Source: Tolypothrix campylonemoides VB511288 (GTDB lineage Bacteria; Cyanobacteriota; Cyanobacteriia; Cyanobacteriales; Nostocaceae). Taken from it: 64,000 bases of DNA. The translations under genes and the position numbers were made by a program. Below are positions 51,501-59,896 of this stretch, piece after piece. The notes under the pieces were generated by a model. It ran no database searches, had not been told where the DNA came from, and saw nothing but the letters and a program-made list of their open reading frames with translations. The DNA lies in contig JXCB02000002.1 in assembly GCA_000828075.3 (NCBI GenBank), positions 1,478,659 through 1,542,658 on the forward strand, read 5' to 3'. The stretch's first letter is position 1. Each line of letters starts with the position of its first letter.

Positions 51501-52474
51501 TTAATTTCATTTGCTAAGGTTTTTTGTTTGCCTGAAATACGAGGTACGTCTTTATTCAGGATTAATGCTGCTCGCTGAATTTGACAAAAGAATTGGGTAA
51601 TTGTTGATTTCCCCTGCCCAGGACCACCTTTTATAAACCATACTCTAGCTCGTGATGGATGCTTGCCCCAAAGCTGCCACTCTTTGGTGTCTGGTTGTTT
51701 TTCGTCAATACGATGACATCCAGCTGCAGTTCGCACTAGCCACTGCATTACTAATCCTTGAAGGTTATATTCATTACATCTAAATGGGAGGTCAACAAAA
51801 AGGTGGTGGATACCTGGGCGTGTTTCTGCAGTAGATCCAGCTCCTGCTTGCTCTAGTTTGGTATATTGTTGCTCATCTAGTTGAGACAGTATTAAGAAGC
51901 GGAGAATTGTCTCTACTTCAGCTTTTGCATCTTTAAGTTGATTGAAAATCTCGGTCAATACATTCCCTGGTGTAAGGAAGTGCCTATAATAATCACTAAT
52001 TTCTGGCTGAAGTGCTAGCAGATCAAGAATCTTACGACCGCCCCATATGTGAAAGTGATTTTTCAGTTCTGGGTATTCATTGGCAACTAGTTCTCTTGCC
52101 TTGTCAAATACACCAGTTTCAGGGACTCCAGAAGGATCGATGTTAGTTGCAACAATCCAGTTGTCTGGCCATTTCCGCTTAGAATCAGGATTCTTGAACT
52201 CTTTCAACTCTTCTCGAATCTGAGCTAGTAACCATTTCTGAGGATCTTTGGAAAGGTTAGGCTTGTGAAACTTTGATTGTATATACCAACATCCAGACCA
52301 GCGGTCTGTTTCACTTGGATATGGAGCTTCACCTTCAAAATATCCATCGCGTCCACCATCTGAACCTGGACTAAATCCTGTAAGTCCGAGCCCAAGGACG
52401 CGTAGGGCAAGATGATTTACCAAGTGCTCAAACGTATTTGGATCTAAGGGGTTCAAATCGTAGCTGTCAGGCAT
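48512..52474 (-). CDS. Mrr-like nuclease fused to NACHT NTPase (candidate antiviral STAND protein)
   Basis: 1320 residues. Residues 1 to about 175 look like a PD-(D/E)xK Mrr-type nuclease: GSDGGRDGYFEG (Asp39, Asp43) and WYIQSKFH (Gln66, Lys68). A linker follows. The NACHT domain has Walker A KGGPGQGKST (282-291) and Walker B LIVFDGLDEVP (395-405) and extends to about 640, ending IRPLQEFFAAEFLYE. The last 650 residues are helical, Leu-rich repeat-like (ARM/HEAT or TPR type) and AT-rich in DNA, as expected for a sensor arm. The layout resembles antiviral Avs/bNACHT proteins. It is a single gene among toxin-antitoxin loci. Confidence 0.85.
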   Translation of the reverse strand: MPDSYDLNPLDPNTFEHLVNHLALRVLGLGLTGFSPGSDGGRDGYFEGEAPYPSETDRWSGCWYIQSKFHKPNLSKDPQKWLLAQIREELKEFKNPDSKRKWPDNWIVATNIDPSGVPETGVFDKARELVANEYPELKNHFHIWGGRKILDLLALQPEISDYYRHFLTPGNVLTEIFNQLKDAKAEVETILRFLILSQLDEQQYTKLEQAGAGSTAETRPGIHHLFVDLPFRCNEYNLQGLVMQWLVRTAAGCHRIDEKQPDTKEWQLWGKHPSRARVWFIKGGPGQGKSTITQFFCQIQRAALILNKDVPRISGKQKTLANEIKKAIEKDGFWPSVPRIPISIELKEFAQWFGQRDKSQHRGILAYLAEFICAGIGQEVNVGILRRLLGNRSWLIVFDGLDEVPQDVKDAVALEVCRFVNDVALDINADLLTVCTSRPQGYSGQFEDLDGPTIELISLSPQQALECAEPLLELGRSQSEAKKALQILTSAIESPAVRELMTTPLQSHIMAIVVRDGERPPERKWKLFTNFYQVIRKREANRNLPDKRLAKLLREEEQLLKTVHNRLGFVLHARAESSQGAQTRLDRNNEFRKLVKDAVSQMVETEVDETVEVLMRATTDRLVLVSTPVDGNYVRFDIRPLQEFFAAEFLYESVNAEELRERIELIAGDAHWREVMHFLLSALIENGRRTELAVAIEVLENLNEGDEENLRLLRRRLGRGAILSARLLQEGVLEQDKRVRQQFRKCLEPLAASIEIELLHALIQVSQSNSQSWLYSFLISCLQDNNPTESIGAAIVLVYILPDHHDKVEEVTNFLISSPSDYLSCVLTSSQVHPDVRFRREPIPVKKWFLKAIVKIILGQQWFDLTDEALETTLTIISFNSEDSYSIAANELCLSFNELRLFKILLNKEKIFSNNKKAKPVRDYGFLDIVYSQPEWLEEIAKLDILNNRLKLPKILLLIYFVSCFNKEIKRLLMIEILSLFINKREQSINQILSNLGVFIPLDEEHSLNEQIQYLSSISNQEFEALCEKQPMKYLVLKSKHIIHGNNIKKMSPDLWKKLVEDYPHIAIYFWEEEEIVNVDIKNSNNQEILKIMIDKFTEKPKILLRYPAVWGRFIKEAPEREQDLRSSLLVASAECVSEDAASLFNFSPFKLNLPLEAPLLPHIVNYLLVRSRRISHVREGKEELEFLKTNLSKVIDDISYLSQICNNLSLNQNIRAAATISLLLHPDGTRDFASLKQQLVEFYNPEVGLWYVRAITTCLCLLTTEQDAAAKWIASKLLDAARGDYEGRQYIQRLLTLWRESSYTPIQKAGVQERWLSGA

Positions 52475-52606
52475 CGTTTTTCAGGATTATGGGATGTTTG
52501 AACAACCTACAGCTAGGTAGGAGTGGGCAATGCCCACCGCAAACTTTGATAAGTTTTAGAACGAGTATAACGCAGGTGTAGAAATCGATACTATAAAACT
52601 ACCGCC

Positions 52607-52792
52607 CTACACCTTAAACTTCTCCGTAATCCGCTGCATCGCCTCCTCCACATTCTCCCGACTATTAAAAGCTGAAATGCGGAAGTAGCCTTCACCTGCT
52701 GCACCAAACCCAGAACCGGCTGTGTCTACAACATTGCAGGTGTGCAGCAACTTATCGAAAAAATTTGAACTGGACAAACCATTGGGCGTTTT
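52607..52792 (-). pseudogene. Duplicated 3' fragment of dapL
   Basis: [20 protein letters not shown] and the rest to the stop match the last 60 residues of DapL (53367-54602) with few changes ([11 protein letters not shown] against [11 protein letters not shown]). The 5' remainder is absent; codons before KTP are unrelated. It lies about 570 bases downstream of the intact gene in the same orientation. Confidence 0.88.
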
Positions 52793-52999
52793 CAGTTCTC
52801 GTGAAAAGCCACGTCTGGGGAGAGCGATCGCAAAGGTGCCAGTGCAATCATGCGATCGCCATTTCTCCAACAGCAATAATTATGGTAATAATTACTCTCA
52901 CTAAATAGTATAAAATTTTGTTTTTTGTACGGTTGGTGCGAAAAGCTATAGAAATTACTTAATAAGTATATTAAGTCAATTCTTATACGTATAAAAAAG

Positions 53000-53230
53000 A
53001 TGAGAGAACGAAAACGCGACCAAATTAAGCAATTTGTACTAACTCATCTCGGCGCAAACTCTCCACCCAACCGTAGACGCAAGAGAAGAAAGGTTGCTCG
53101 ATACGTTGCCTACAAGGTATTGGGGCTAGAGACACAAGAAGGGCGGCTAAATGACTCGTATAAATCTCTAGAAACAAATGACGAGACGGATTGTATTTAT
53201 TGGGAAATAATGCGACAAATGTCAAAATAA
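53000..53230 (+). CDS. Hypothetical small basic protein
   Basis: 76 residues, strongly basic in the first half (RERKRDQIKQFVL...NRRRKRRKVARYVAYKVLG) and acidic after. It may bind nucleic acid, but no family is recognised. It lies between the dapL fragment and dapL, on the opposite strand, and ends before a clear hairpin. Confidence 0.5.
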   Translation: MRERKRDQIKQFVLTHLGANSPPNRRRKRRKVARYVAYKVLGLETQEGRLNDSYKSLETNDETDCIYWEIMRQMSK

Positions 53231-53274
53231 TTCTGTTCTGTAATTTTACTAAAAACAAGCAAACAAGCTTAGAT

Positions 53275-53308
53275 TTTCGCCCCTTCAAGAAAACCTGGAG
53301 GGGCGAAA
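53275..53308 (+). terminator. Hairpin after the small basic gene
   Basis: TTTCGCCCCTTC (53275-53286) pairs with GAGGGGCGAAA (53298-53308), 45 bases after the stop at 53230. It could also serve the end of dapL on the other strand. Confidence 0.6.
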
Positions 53309-53366
53309 TGATATCTGTGTCTAGTTCTTGGAATAGCGATCGCCTAAGATTCTTAAGAACTCAAAG

Positions 53367-54602
53367 CTATGTTGTAAAGCGGTTTGTAATCCGCTGCATC
53401 GCCTCCTCCACATTCTCCCGACTATTAAAAGCCGAAATGCGGAAGTAGCCTTCACCTGCTGCACCAAACCCAGAACCAGGTGTGCCTACAACATTGCAGG
53501 TGTGCAGCAACTTATCGAAGAAATCCCAACTGGACAGAGCATGGGGTGTTTTCACCCAAACATAAGGTGCATTCTCACCGCCAAAAACTCCTAATCCAGC
53601 ATCTGTCAGTTTCTTGCAAATAATTTTGGCGTTTTCAAGGTAAAAGTTGACTAATTCCTTAATCTGTGCTTGTCCTTCTTCAGAGTAAACCGCCTCGGCT
53701 CCGCGTTGCACTATATAGGACACGCCATTGAATTTGGTGGACTGGCGGCGGTTCCACAGTTTCCACAGTTCTACATCGGAACCATCGGCTGCTTTTGCTG
53801 TGAGGTTCTTCGGTACGACTGTGAGCGCACAGCGAGTGCCGGTAAAGCCTGCATTCTTGGAGAAGGAGCGAAACTCAATCGCACACTCCCTTGCTCCTTC
53901 TATCTCGTAGATGGAGTGGGGAATTTCTGGATCGGTGATGTAGGCTTCGTAGGCTGCATCAAAGAAAATGATAGAGCCATTTGCTCTAGCATAGTCCACC
54001 CATGCCTTCAGGTGTTCTTTGGTAGCAACGGCTCCCGTGGGGTTATTGGGGAAGCAGAGGTAAATTAAATCGACTTTCTGAGAGGGAATCTCTGCTGTGA
54101 AGTTGTTTTCAGCGGTAATTGGCAGATACACTAAGCCCTCGAACTCGCCCTTATCGTTGGCTGCTCCAGTATTTCCCGCCATTACGTTGGTGTCCACATA
54201 CACAGGATACACGGGGTCAGTGACGGCGATTATGTTGTCGTTGCCGAAGATGTCGAGAATATTGCCCGTGTCGCATTTGGAACCGTCGGAGATGAAGATT
54301 TCAGATGCATCAACTTCGCACCCCCGCGCTTGGAAATCTTGTGCCGCTATTTTCTCCCGCAACCAAGCATAACCTTGCTCTGGACCATAGCCCTGAAAGG
54401 TGGTGCGATCGCCCATTTCTTCAACTGCCTTAATCATAGCTGTGCGGCAAGCTTCTGGCAGTGGTTCTGTAACGTCACCAATCCCCAGCTTGATGATCTT
54501 AGCATCAGGGTTAGCTTCTGCGAAGGCATTTACCCGTCGCGCAATTTCGGGAAATAAATATCCTGCTTTCAGCTTGAGGTAGTTGTCGTTAATCGTTGCC
54601 AT
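53367..54602 (-). CDS. dapL: LL-diaminopimelate aminotransferase
   Basis: 411 residues, class I/II PLP aminotransferase that makes LL-diaminopimelate directly from tetrahydrodipicolinate, the route used by cyanobacteria and plants. N-terminus [19 protein letters not shown] and [14 protein letters not shown] are typical; the PLP Lys is in [25 protein letters not shown] is the substrate-side motif. Normal length. Its last 180 bases are repeated at 52607-52792. Confidence 0.96.
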   Translation of the reverse strand: MATINDNYLKLKAGYLFPEIARRVNAFAEANPDAKIIKLGIGDVTEPLPEACRTAMIKAVEEMGDRTTFQGYGPEQGYAWLREKIAAQDFQARGCEVDASEIFISDGSKCDTGNILDIFGNDNIIAVTDPVYPVYVDTNVMAGNTGAANDKGEFEGLVYLPITAENNFTAEIPSQKVDLIYLCFPNNPTGAVATKEHLKAWVDYARANGSIIFFDAAYEAYITDPEIPHSIYEIEGARECAIEFRSFSKNAGFTGTRCALTVVPKNLTAKAADGSDVELWKLWNRRQSTKFNGVSYIVQRGAEAVYSEEGQAQIKELVNFYLENAKIICKKLTDAGLGVFGGENAPYVWVKTPHALSSWDFFDKLLHTCNVVGTPGSGFGAAGEGYFRISAFNSRENVEEAMQRITNRFTT

Positions 54603-54696
54603 AGTCGTTTGTTACAAATCCCATAAATAAACAGCTTACTGCAATTGCTATATGTTATTTAAAATGAGAAATGATGCTTTATTTAGAGGCACTTTC

Positions 54697-54885
54697 ATGA
54701 AAACCCGAAGTATCAAAGAAGAAGCTCGACGCTTAATTGATAAGCTACCTGAAAATTCAACTTGGGATGACCTGATGTACGAGATTTACGTCACGCAAGT
54801 TATCGAGGCTGGGCTTGCTGATAGTGAAGCAGGTCGGGTGACATCTGTTGAACAGGTACGTAAAAGGTTTGGATTACCTGAGTGA
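54697..54885 (+). CDS. Antitoxin of a ParE/RelE-type pair
   Basis: 62 residues from ATG 54697 (MKTRSIKEEARRLIDKLPENSTWDDLMYEI...). This short helical protein with IEAGLADSEAGRVTSVEQVRKRFGL is a common antitoxin type beside ParE toxins. An upstream start at 54652 adds 15 non-conserved residues. Its stop forms GTGA with the toxin start. Confidence 0.8.
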   Translation: MKTRSIKEEARRLIDKLPENSTWDDLMYEIYVTQVIEAGLADSEAGRVTSVEQVRKRFGLPE

Positions 54886-55184
54886 AAGTTTTTTGGACAG
54901 ATACAGCCGTACAGCATCTTTCGGCAATTTACACTTACATTGCTCAGAACTCGCCCCAGTATGCTGAAAGGATAGTTGATAGATTAACTAGGCGCTCCCA
55001 ACAAATAGCTCGTTTTCCTTTATCTGGTCGAATTGTTTCAGAATTTGAAACTGAGCAGATTCGTGAAGTCATAGAAGGTTCTTATCGCATTATCTACTAC
55101 GTTAAGCCTGAGCAAATCGATATTCTGGCAGTCATTCACGGTTCGCAGCAAATAACATTCCTTCCAGAATCATCGGAGTCATGA
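54882..55184 (+). CDS. RelE/ParE family toxin
   Basis: 100 residues: VFWTDTAVQHLSAIYTYIAQ, RRSQQIARFPLSGRIV, and REVIEGSYRIIYYVKPEQIDILAVIHGSQQ are the ParE/RelE strands. GTG start overlaps the antitoxin stop by 4 bases, so translation is coupled. It may inhibit gyrase (ParE) or cut mRNA (RelE); this cannot be decided here. Confidence 0.9.
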   Translation: MKVFWTDTAVQHLSAIYTYIAQNSPQYAERIVDRLTRRSQQIARFPLSGRIVSEFETEQIREVIEGSYRIIYYVKPEQIDILAVIHGSQQITFLPESSES

Positions 55185-55291
55185 CTTAAAGTGGTATATA
55201 GCAATCCGATTTGATTTCTGAAAAAATCTAAGTATGTGTCAGCGGTTGGGATACGTTGCAATGCAATTCAAATGAAGTTTGTAGTCATAAA

Positions 55292-55882
55292 ATGGACGCT
55301 TTCATTAACCAACTGATCGGTTTCATCATCGGAATTCTGTCCTCATGGGCGTTCTGGTATCTGCTCATAATCGCAAAGCCCAAAGTGAAAGTTTCACAGC
55401 ATATTGTTTTTAACAAACGGACAGGTAATCTCCTCGTAAAAATTGCGAATGAAGGGCGACGGCAAGCAACAGACATTCAAGCGAGTCTTGCCCTTATAGA
55501 GCGCAAGCCCAGTGGTCGCTTTCAAACTTTATATGTGGCACAATTGAAGCGAGACAACCTTCCTGCTCTTGCACCAAAGCGCGAATCACATCGACCTTGG
55601 GGAATTCCTACAGCGTTTGTATTCGTAACCCATGAAGGACAAGCGATTCTGGAGAAATTCCGCTCCTCAAGTGAGGGTGAAAAACGCATAGTATTTACCA
55701 TGTCAGCTATAGATGGATTAAGCGGAACCAAAGTAGTATCGCAGGTTGCATACCGTTTAAACGATCTAAAATATGGTCAATTTGGCTTGTGGCTAGATCT
55801 TATCGAAGACAATGCACAATTGCCTCGCGATCAAGCCATACAAGACGAATGCGATGGTGATGAACAGGTATCAATCACTTGA
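55292..55882 (+). CDS. Hypothetical membrane-anchored protein
   Basis: 196 residues from ATG 55292. One N-terminal membrane helix (LIGFIIGILSSWAFWYLLI) then a soluble domain of beta-type pattern (LLVKIANEGRRQATDIQASLALI), which resembles an immunoglobulin-like or NEAT-like fold on the cytoplasmic side by charge. No family recognised. It is the last gene before mtnC, which runs the other way. Confidence 0.6.
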   Translation: MDAFINQLIGFIIGILSSWAFWYLLIIAKPKVKVSQHIVFNKRTGNLLVKIANEGRRQATDIQASLALIERKPSGRFQTLYVAQLKRDNLPALAPKRESHRPWGIPTAFVFVTHEGQAILEKFRSSSEGEKRIVFTMSAIDGLSGTKVVSQVAYRLNDLKYGQFGLWLDLIEDNAQLPRDQAIQDECDGDEQVSIT

Positions 55883-55945
55883 AATTGCTTACTGTCAATT
55901 CCTATGTACAATACCTTTGAGTGTGAGGTTGTAATTGGCAATTTC

Positions 55946-56674
55946 TCAAACGCTATCGAAATTCTGAATCGCTGCAAATCCTTCCGACTCCGACGAGTGA
56001 TTTCCTGGTCGTATAGAAAAGAGCGTTTGCATTTTAGCACCCTGAGCAGCTTTCAACTCAGCTGTTACGTCTGAGATAAAGAGAATTTTTTCTGGTACGA
56101 CTCCAATAGCATCGGCTATTTTGTGATAGCTTTCGGCTTCTCGTTTAGAACCTGTTTGGGTGTCAAAGTAACCGCTGATAAAACCAGTCAAGTCTCCTAC
56201 TTCACTGTAGCGAAACAAAAGCTTTTGCGCCTGAACACTGCCAGAGGAGAAGATAAATAGCCGCTTAAGCGCCGTTGTCCAGCGTTCAAACGCGGGTTTT
56301 ACGTCTGCAAAGACCTGCGATCGCAATGTACCATCCCGATACCCTTGCTCCCAAATCTTGCCCTGTAACGATTTTAACCCTGTTGATTTGCGGTCAATGG
56401 CAATCAAATGGTGTATGTACGCAACAGCCGCCGTTGCTTCCGTTCCTTGCCAATGCGGTACTGATAACCCTTGTGCTAAATCAGTTTCGTACTCTTGCCT
56501 TAACCATTGCAAATCGGTCTGAACTTCTGTATCCTGATGCTGAGTTGTGAGAAAATTTGCTACATGGTCACGGGCAAATGGAAATAACACCCCAAAGACA
56601 TAATCAACTGGGGTAGTCGTGCCTTCAATATCCAAGAGGATAACGTCTGCGGTATCGGAATAGCGTGCAGTCAT
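55946..56674 (-). CDS. mtnC: Acireductone synthase (enolase-phosphatase E1)
   Basis: 242 residues, HAD family enzyme of the methionine salvage pathway, turning 2,3-diketo-5-methylthiopentyl-1-phosphate into acireductone. The nucleophile Asp is in VILLDIEGTTTPVDYVF; IFSSGSVQAQKLLF and ILFISDVTAELKAA are the other HAD motifs. No other mtn gene is adjacent. The C-terminal residues (NFDSV) end where TATCGAAATTC begins. Confidence 0.93.
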   Translation of the reverse strand: MTARYSDTADVILLDIEGTTTPVDYVFGVLFPFARDHVANFLTTQHQDTEVQTDLQWLRQEYETDLAQGLSVPHWQGTEATAAVAYIHHLIAIDRKSTGLKSLQGKIWEQGYRDGTLRSQVFADVKPAFERWTTALKRLFIFSSGSVQAQKLLFRYSEVGDLTGFISGYFDTQTGSKREAESYHKIADAIGVVPEKILFISDVTAELKAAQGAKMQTLFSIRPGNHSSESEGFAAIQNFDSV

Positions 56675-56762
56675 GACTAAATCAGTAAACAGTTACCAGT
56701 TACCAGTTAACAGTTAACAGTTAACAGTATCAACTGATAACTGATAATTGATAACTGACTAT

Positions 56763-57278
56763 TCAGCGACATCCTAAGCTGTCACGAGTTGAGACGCCCG
56801 TCACCGGATTGACTCCATCAGCACGTTCGCACATCAACTTCGCTTCGTAGGTATCAAGGATTGCACCAGAAAAATCTGCTCCTGTAATGACCGCTTTCAA
56901 GAAGCGACTGCTGGTGAGAATAGCATCGGTAAAATTGGTGTTCGTTAAATTGGCTTCAGCAAAAATGACGCGATCGGCAAATGTTCCCGCAAGATTTGCT
57001 CCGCTTAAGTTTGCTTTCACAAACGACGCTTTGGTGATAATCGTTCCACTGAGATTTGCTCCTTGGAAGTTTGCCTCCTGCATATTTGCACCTGCAAAGG
57101 ACGTTCCGTGTAAATCTTTATTGGAAAAATCTTGATATCGTAAGTCGGCAAGCGTATAGTTAACAGTGTTTTCCTGTGCCAGAACAGCAGGGGTATTTAA
57201 GAGCCAGCAGCCTGTCACCCAAACGAGGAGCAGGACAGAGCAAATAGGCTGTAACCAAGCTTTAACTTTGTGCTTCAT
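56763..57278 (-). CDS. Exported pentapeptide repeat protein
   Basis: 171 residues. A signal peptide ([27 protein letters not shown]) leads to pentapeptides from [25 protein letters not shown] to [11 protein letters not shown]. The tail has two Cys (LMCERADGV...SLGCR) that may form a disulfide, as in thylakoid-lumen pentapeptide proteins. Function unknown; location probably lumen or periplasm. Confidence 0.88.
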   Translation of the reverse strand: MKHKVKAWLQPICSVLLLVWVTGCWLLNTPAVLAQENTVNYTLADLRYQDFSNKDLHGTSFAGANMQEANFQGANLSGTIITKASFVKANLSGANLAGTFADRVIFAEANLTNTNFTDAILTSSRFLKAVITGADFSGAILDTYEAKLMCERADGVNPVTGVSTRDSLGCR

Positions 57279-57322
57279 TGAGAATAAGAAAATATTCCGA
57301 AACTAGTGAAATACCTTTTTAG

Positions 57323-57364
57323 TCACCATACTAAATTCACCATACTAAATTCACCATACTAAAT
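57323..57364. repeat. Three tandem 14-base repeats
   Basis: TCACCATACTAAAT occurs three times without mismatch at 57323-57336, 57337-57350 and 57351-57364, upstream of the pentapeptide gene. This could be a phase-variable spacer or binding-site array; role unknown. Confidence 0.85.
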
Positions 57365-57490
57365 AAGGTGGTTGTACCGCGTTATTTGGAATGAATTTTT
57401 ATCATATTACCTGAAAAAAGAAAGCGCTGCCTTAAGATAGGGGATTTGTGGCTGTAATGGTTTGTAGAAATCCCCACCATTTTGAACACT

Positions 57491-58144
57491 CTAAGCCTCA
57501 GTTGTGCTACGGACTCCGGCTAACACTAGATTAATCGCTTCCTGAGTGTGCTGTTGTAGCATATCCTTACTCAAGAGCCGCTTGCCTTTCCAAAGAAACT
57601 TGAGATTATCAGTAGCGCTAAAGTAAAACACACAGGTGCCCATAATGTTAACGGCTGTGTGGCGGGGATCAAGTGTCCGAAAACATCCTTCCTCTATACC
57701 CCGTTCTAAAATCCGTTGCAGCGTTCCATATAGCAATTCCCCGGTTTCTTGAGGATAGAATTTACCCTTGTTCTGAAGGGCTTCCAAAAACAGAATCGTT
57801 GCCAAGTTGAGATTGCGGGATAACTGCTGGAGAACCTCCCTTAAAAAGGTCGCCAGGGCTTCTTCGGGCGAGAGTTGGGCAAAATCAAATTTCTCAAGGG
57901 GCTGAAGATGTTTGGTAAACGCCCGCTCTAGCATCGCTTTATACAGCCCCTCTTTACTTGCAAAGTAGTAGTAAATCATGGCTTTCGTTACTCCGGTTTG
58001 AGCCGCGATCGCCTCAGTTTTGGCAGCCATGAAGCCCTGCTTGGCAAACTCTTGTTCAGCTGCATTTAAAATCTCAGCTTGAGTTGCCTCTGGATCGCGA
58101 CTTTGACGGGGTACTTTGACAGATTTAGCAGGTGACACATTCAT
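57491..58144 (-). CDS. TetR family transcriptional regulator
   Basis: 217 residues. N-terminal HTH (ILNAAEQEFAKQGFMAAKTEAIAAQTGVTKAMIYYYFASKEGLYKAML) is classic TetR; the C-terminal ligand domain is of the RutR/TetR_C type. The gene diverges from the DUF1772 gene and has palindromes in the shared 238-base spacer, so it probably represses itself and DUF1772. The effector is unknown. Confidence 0.93.
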   Translation of the reverse strand: MNVSPAKSVKVPRQSRDPEATQAEILNAAEQEFAKQGFMAAKTEAIAAQTGVTKAMIYYYFASKEGLYKAMLERAFTKHLQPLEKFDFAQLSPEEALATFLREVLQQLSRNLNLATILFLEALQNKGKFYPQETGELLYGTLQRILERGIEEGCFRTLDPRHTAVNIMGTCVFYFSATDNLKFLWKGKRLLSKDMLQQHTQEAINLVLAGVRSTTEA

Positions 58145-58147
58145 TAG

Positions 58148-58167
58148 TTAACTGACAATACAGTTAA
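58148..58167. promoter_or_regulatory. Candidate TetR operator 1
   Basis: TTAACTG ACAATA CAGTTAA, a perfect 7-bp inverted pair with a 6-base spacer, 4 bases upstream of the regulator start. Its position would allow autorepression. Confidence 0.7.
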
Positions 58168-58248
58168 TTTATCTTTGATGAGTCCCTGTTGTCAAAAGCT
58201 TTGGCGATTTCTGTCCATATTGACAGAATTCCTGCACAGCATATGAAC

Positions 58249-58266
58249 TAACTTACTAGTCAGTTA
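58249..58266. promoter_or_regulatory. Candidate TetR operator 2
   Basis: TAACTTACTAGTCAGTTA, an 18-base palindrome with a single mismatched pair; the TAACTnACTAGTnAGTTA form is the common TetR operator shape. It lies 117 bases before the DUF1772 start. Confidence 0.75.
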
Positions 58267-58382
58267 AATAGTTGAGAAACTTTACTAGCCGCATATGTAG
58301 CAAGTGGTTGAACTCCCTTTGAAGTGTTGGGGAATCAACCACCTGCAAACATTAGGCTACAAAAATTATTGAGGAAACTACA

Positions 58383-58847
58383 ATGATCATAGTGTTGCTA
58401 GTCCTGCTACTAAATTCTGCTTTGCTGACAGGAAACGAATTTGCATTGGCAGCGTTTATCCATCCATCCTTGTCAGGTGATGACCATCGCTTACATCTGC
58501 CAGCGATACAGCGTTTCGCACGCCTATATGGTGGAGTCATGCCATTGTGGATGGGAGTGGCCACTGTCATGCATATTTTTGCATGTGTAATAGCATGGTT
58601 TTACTCTCAACTTGCCTTTCCTTGGCTGTGTGCTACTGCTTTGATTTGGATTATTGTCATTCCATATAGTCTTTTATTTCCAGTTCCGTTAAACAATCAA
58701 GTGAAAGAATGGGATATTAACAACTTACCTTCTGATTGGGAAAAGACGAGAAGAAAGTGGGATTCCTATAACTGGGTTAGAGTTGTGCTTCTAATTGCTG
58801 CATTTGTTCTCCTGTCGGTGGGATTTGAAGTGGGGATTGGGGATTAG
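58383..58847 (+). CDS. DUF1772 membrane protein (anthrone oxygenase-like)
   Basis: 154 residues, four predicted membrane helices (VLLVLLLNSALLTGNEFALAAFI, MGVATVMHIFACVIAWFY, WLCATALIWIIVIPYSLLF, VRVVLLIAAFVLLSVGF). A conserved polar middle (RWDSYNW type: TRRKWDSYNW) is typical of DUF1772. The last residues (EVGIGD) are encoded by a GGGGATT repeat that continues past the stop, so the C-terminus may be altered. Likely controlled by the divergent TetR. Confidence 0.8.
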   Translation: MIIVLLVLLLNSALLTGNEFALAAFIHPSLSGDDHRLHLPAIQRFARLYGGVMPLWMGVATVMHIFACVIAWFYSQLAFPWLCATALIWIIVIPYSLLFPVPLNNQVKEWDINNLPSDWEKTRRKWDSYNWVRVVLLIAAFVLLSVGFEVGIGD

Positions 58848-59019
58848 GGATTAGGGACTCGGAGGATTATGGACGGGGATTCAATGAATTGACTTTTTCA
58901 AAATATAGCAACAGCCAAGGTAGTTAGGACATCAACAAATGATAAAACTTAGACACAAAAAGACTTTTGACCCAGTCCCCAGTCCCCAATCCCTAGTCCC
59001 CTGCTATAGATCTATTGAT

Positions 59020-59841
59020 TTAGATTTCTTCTGATTGAACCTCCTTGTGAGTACTCAAGCTGGGAAAATCAAATAACTGGGTATCGGCGAGATGAGATGG
59101 GCAAACATTCTGAAGGCTACTAAATAAACTCTCAATCCTGCCTGGATTTTCTTTTTCCCACGCTTGCAGCATTTGCTTTATCTGTAACCGTTGTAGATTC
59201 TCCTGAGAACCGCAAAGGTTGCATGGAATAATCGGAAATTGTCTGAGCTTGGCGTATTGCTCAATGTCATGTTCCGAACAGTATGCTAGTGGTCGAATGA
59301 CTACGTGTTGCCTGTCGTCACTCAAAAGCTTTGGTGGCATTGCCTTGAGTTTTCCTGCATGAAACATATTCAGAAACAAGGTTTCCACAATGTCATCCCG
59401 ATGATGTCCTAGTGCAATTTTCGTAGCGCCTTCTTCACTGGCAATACGGTAAAGAATAGCACGCCGCAACCGGGAACATAAACCACACATCGTCTTTCCT
59501 TCTGGGATTACGCGTGTCACAATGCTGTAGGTATCTTCTTGTACTATCCTGTAAGGTACACCTAGAGATTCCAAATATTCTGGCAATACGTGTTCTGGAA
59601 AACCTGGTTGTTTCTGGTCTAGGTTTACCGCGAGAATCTCGAAGTTTACTGGTGCTTTGCGTTGGAGGTTGAGCAGCAAATCAAGCATTGTGTAGGAATC
59701 TTTACCACCTGATAGGCACACCATAACGCGATCGCCATCCGAAATCATGTTGTAATCACTGATAGCTTTTCCTACCAAACTACGCAGATGCACCTCCAGC
59801 TTTTTCAAGGTTTTGGAAGTTAAAACCTCCGTTGCTTCCAT
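59020..59841 (-). CDS. ttcA: tRNA 2-thiocytidine biosynthesis protein TtcA
   Basis: 273 residues. PP-loop ATP site [14 protein letters not shown] and two CxxC pairs ([15 protein letters not shown] and [12 protein letters not shown]) that hold the 4Fe-4S cluster. It thiolates C32 of certain tRNAs. [17 protein letters not shown] is the conserved metal/AMP region. ATG 59841 fits family length. Single gene, divergent from the glycosyltransferase. Confidence 0.93.
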   Translation of the reverse strand: MEATEVLTSKTLKKLEVHLRSLVGKAISDYNMISDGDRVMVCLSGGKDSYTMLDLLLNLQRKAPVNFEILAVNLDQKQPGFPEHVLPEYLESLGVPYRIVQEDTYSIVTRVIPEGKTMCGLCSRLRRAILYRIASEEGATKIALGHHRDDIVETLFLNMFHAGKLKAMPPKLLSDDRQHVVIRPLAYCSEHDIEQYAKLRQFPIIPCNLCGSQENLQRLQIKQMLQAWEKENPGRIESLFSSLQNVCPSHLADTQLFDFPSLSTHKEVQSEEI

Positions 59842-59896
59842 GAAATATCCCTCTGTTTTACGATTCTAAGAACAAATATAAGGAGAAAGACTCACG

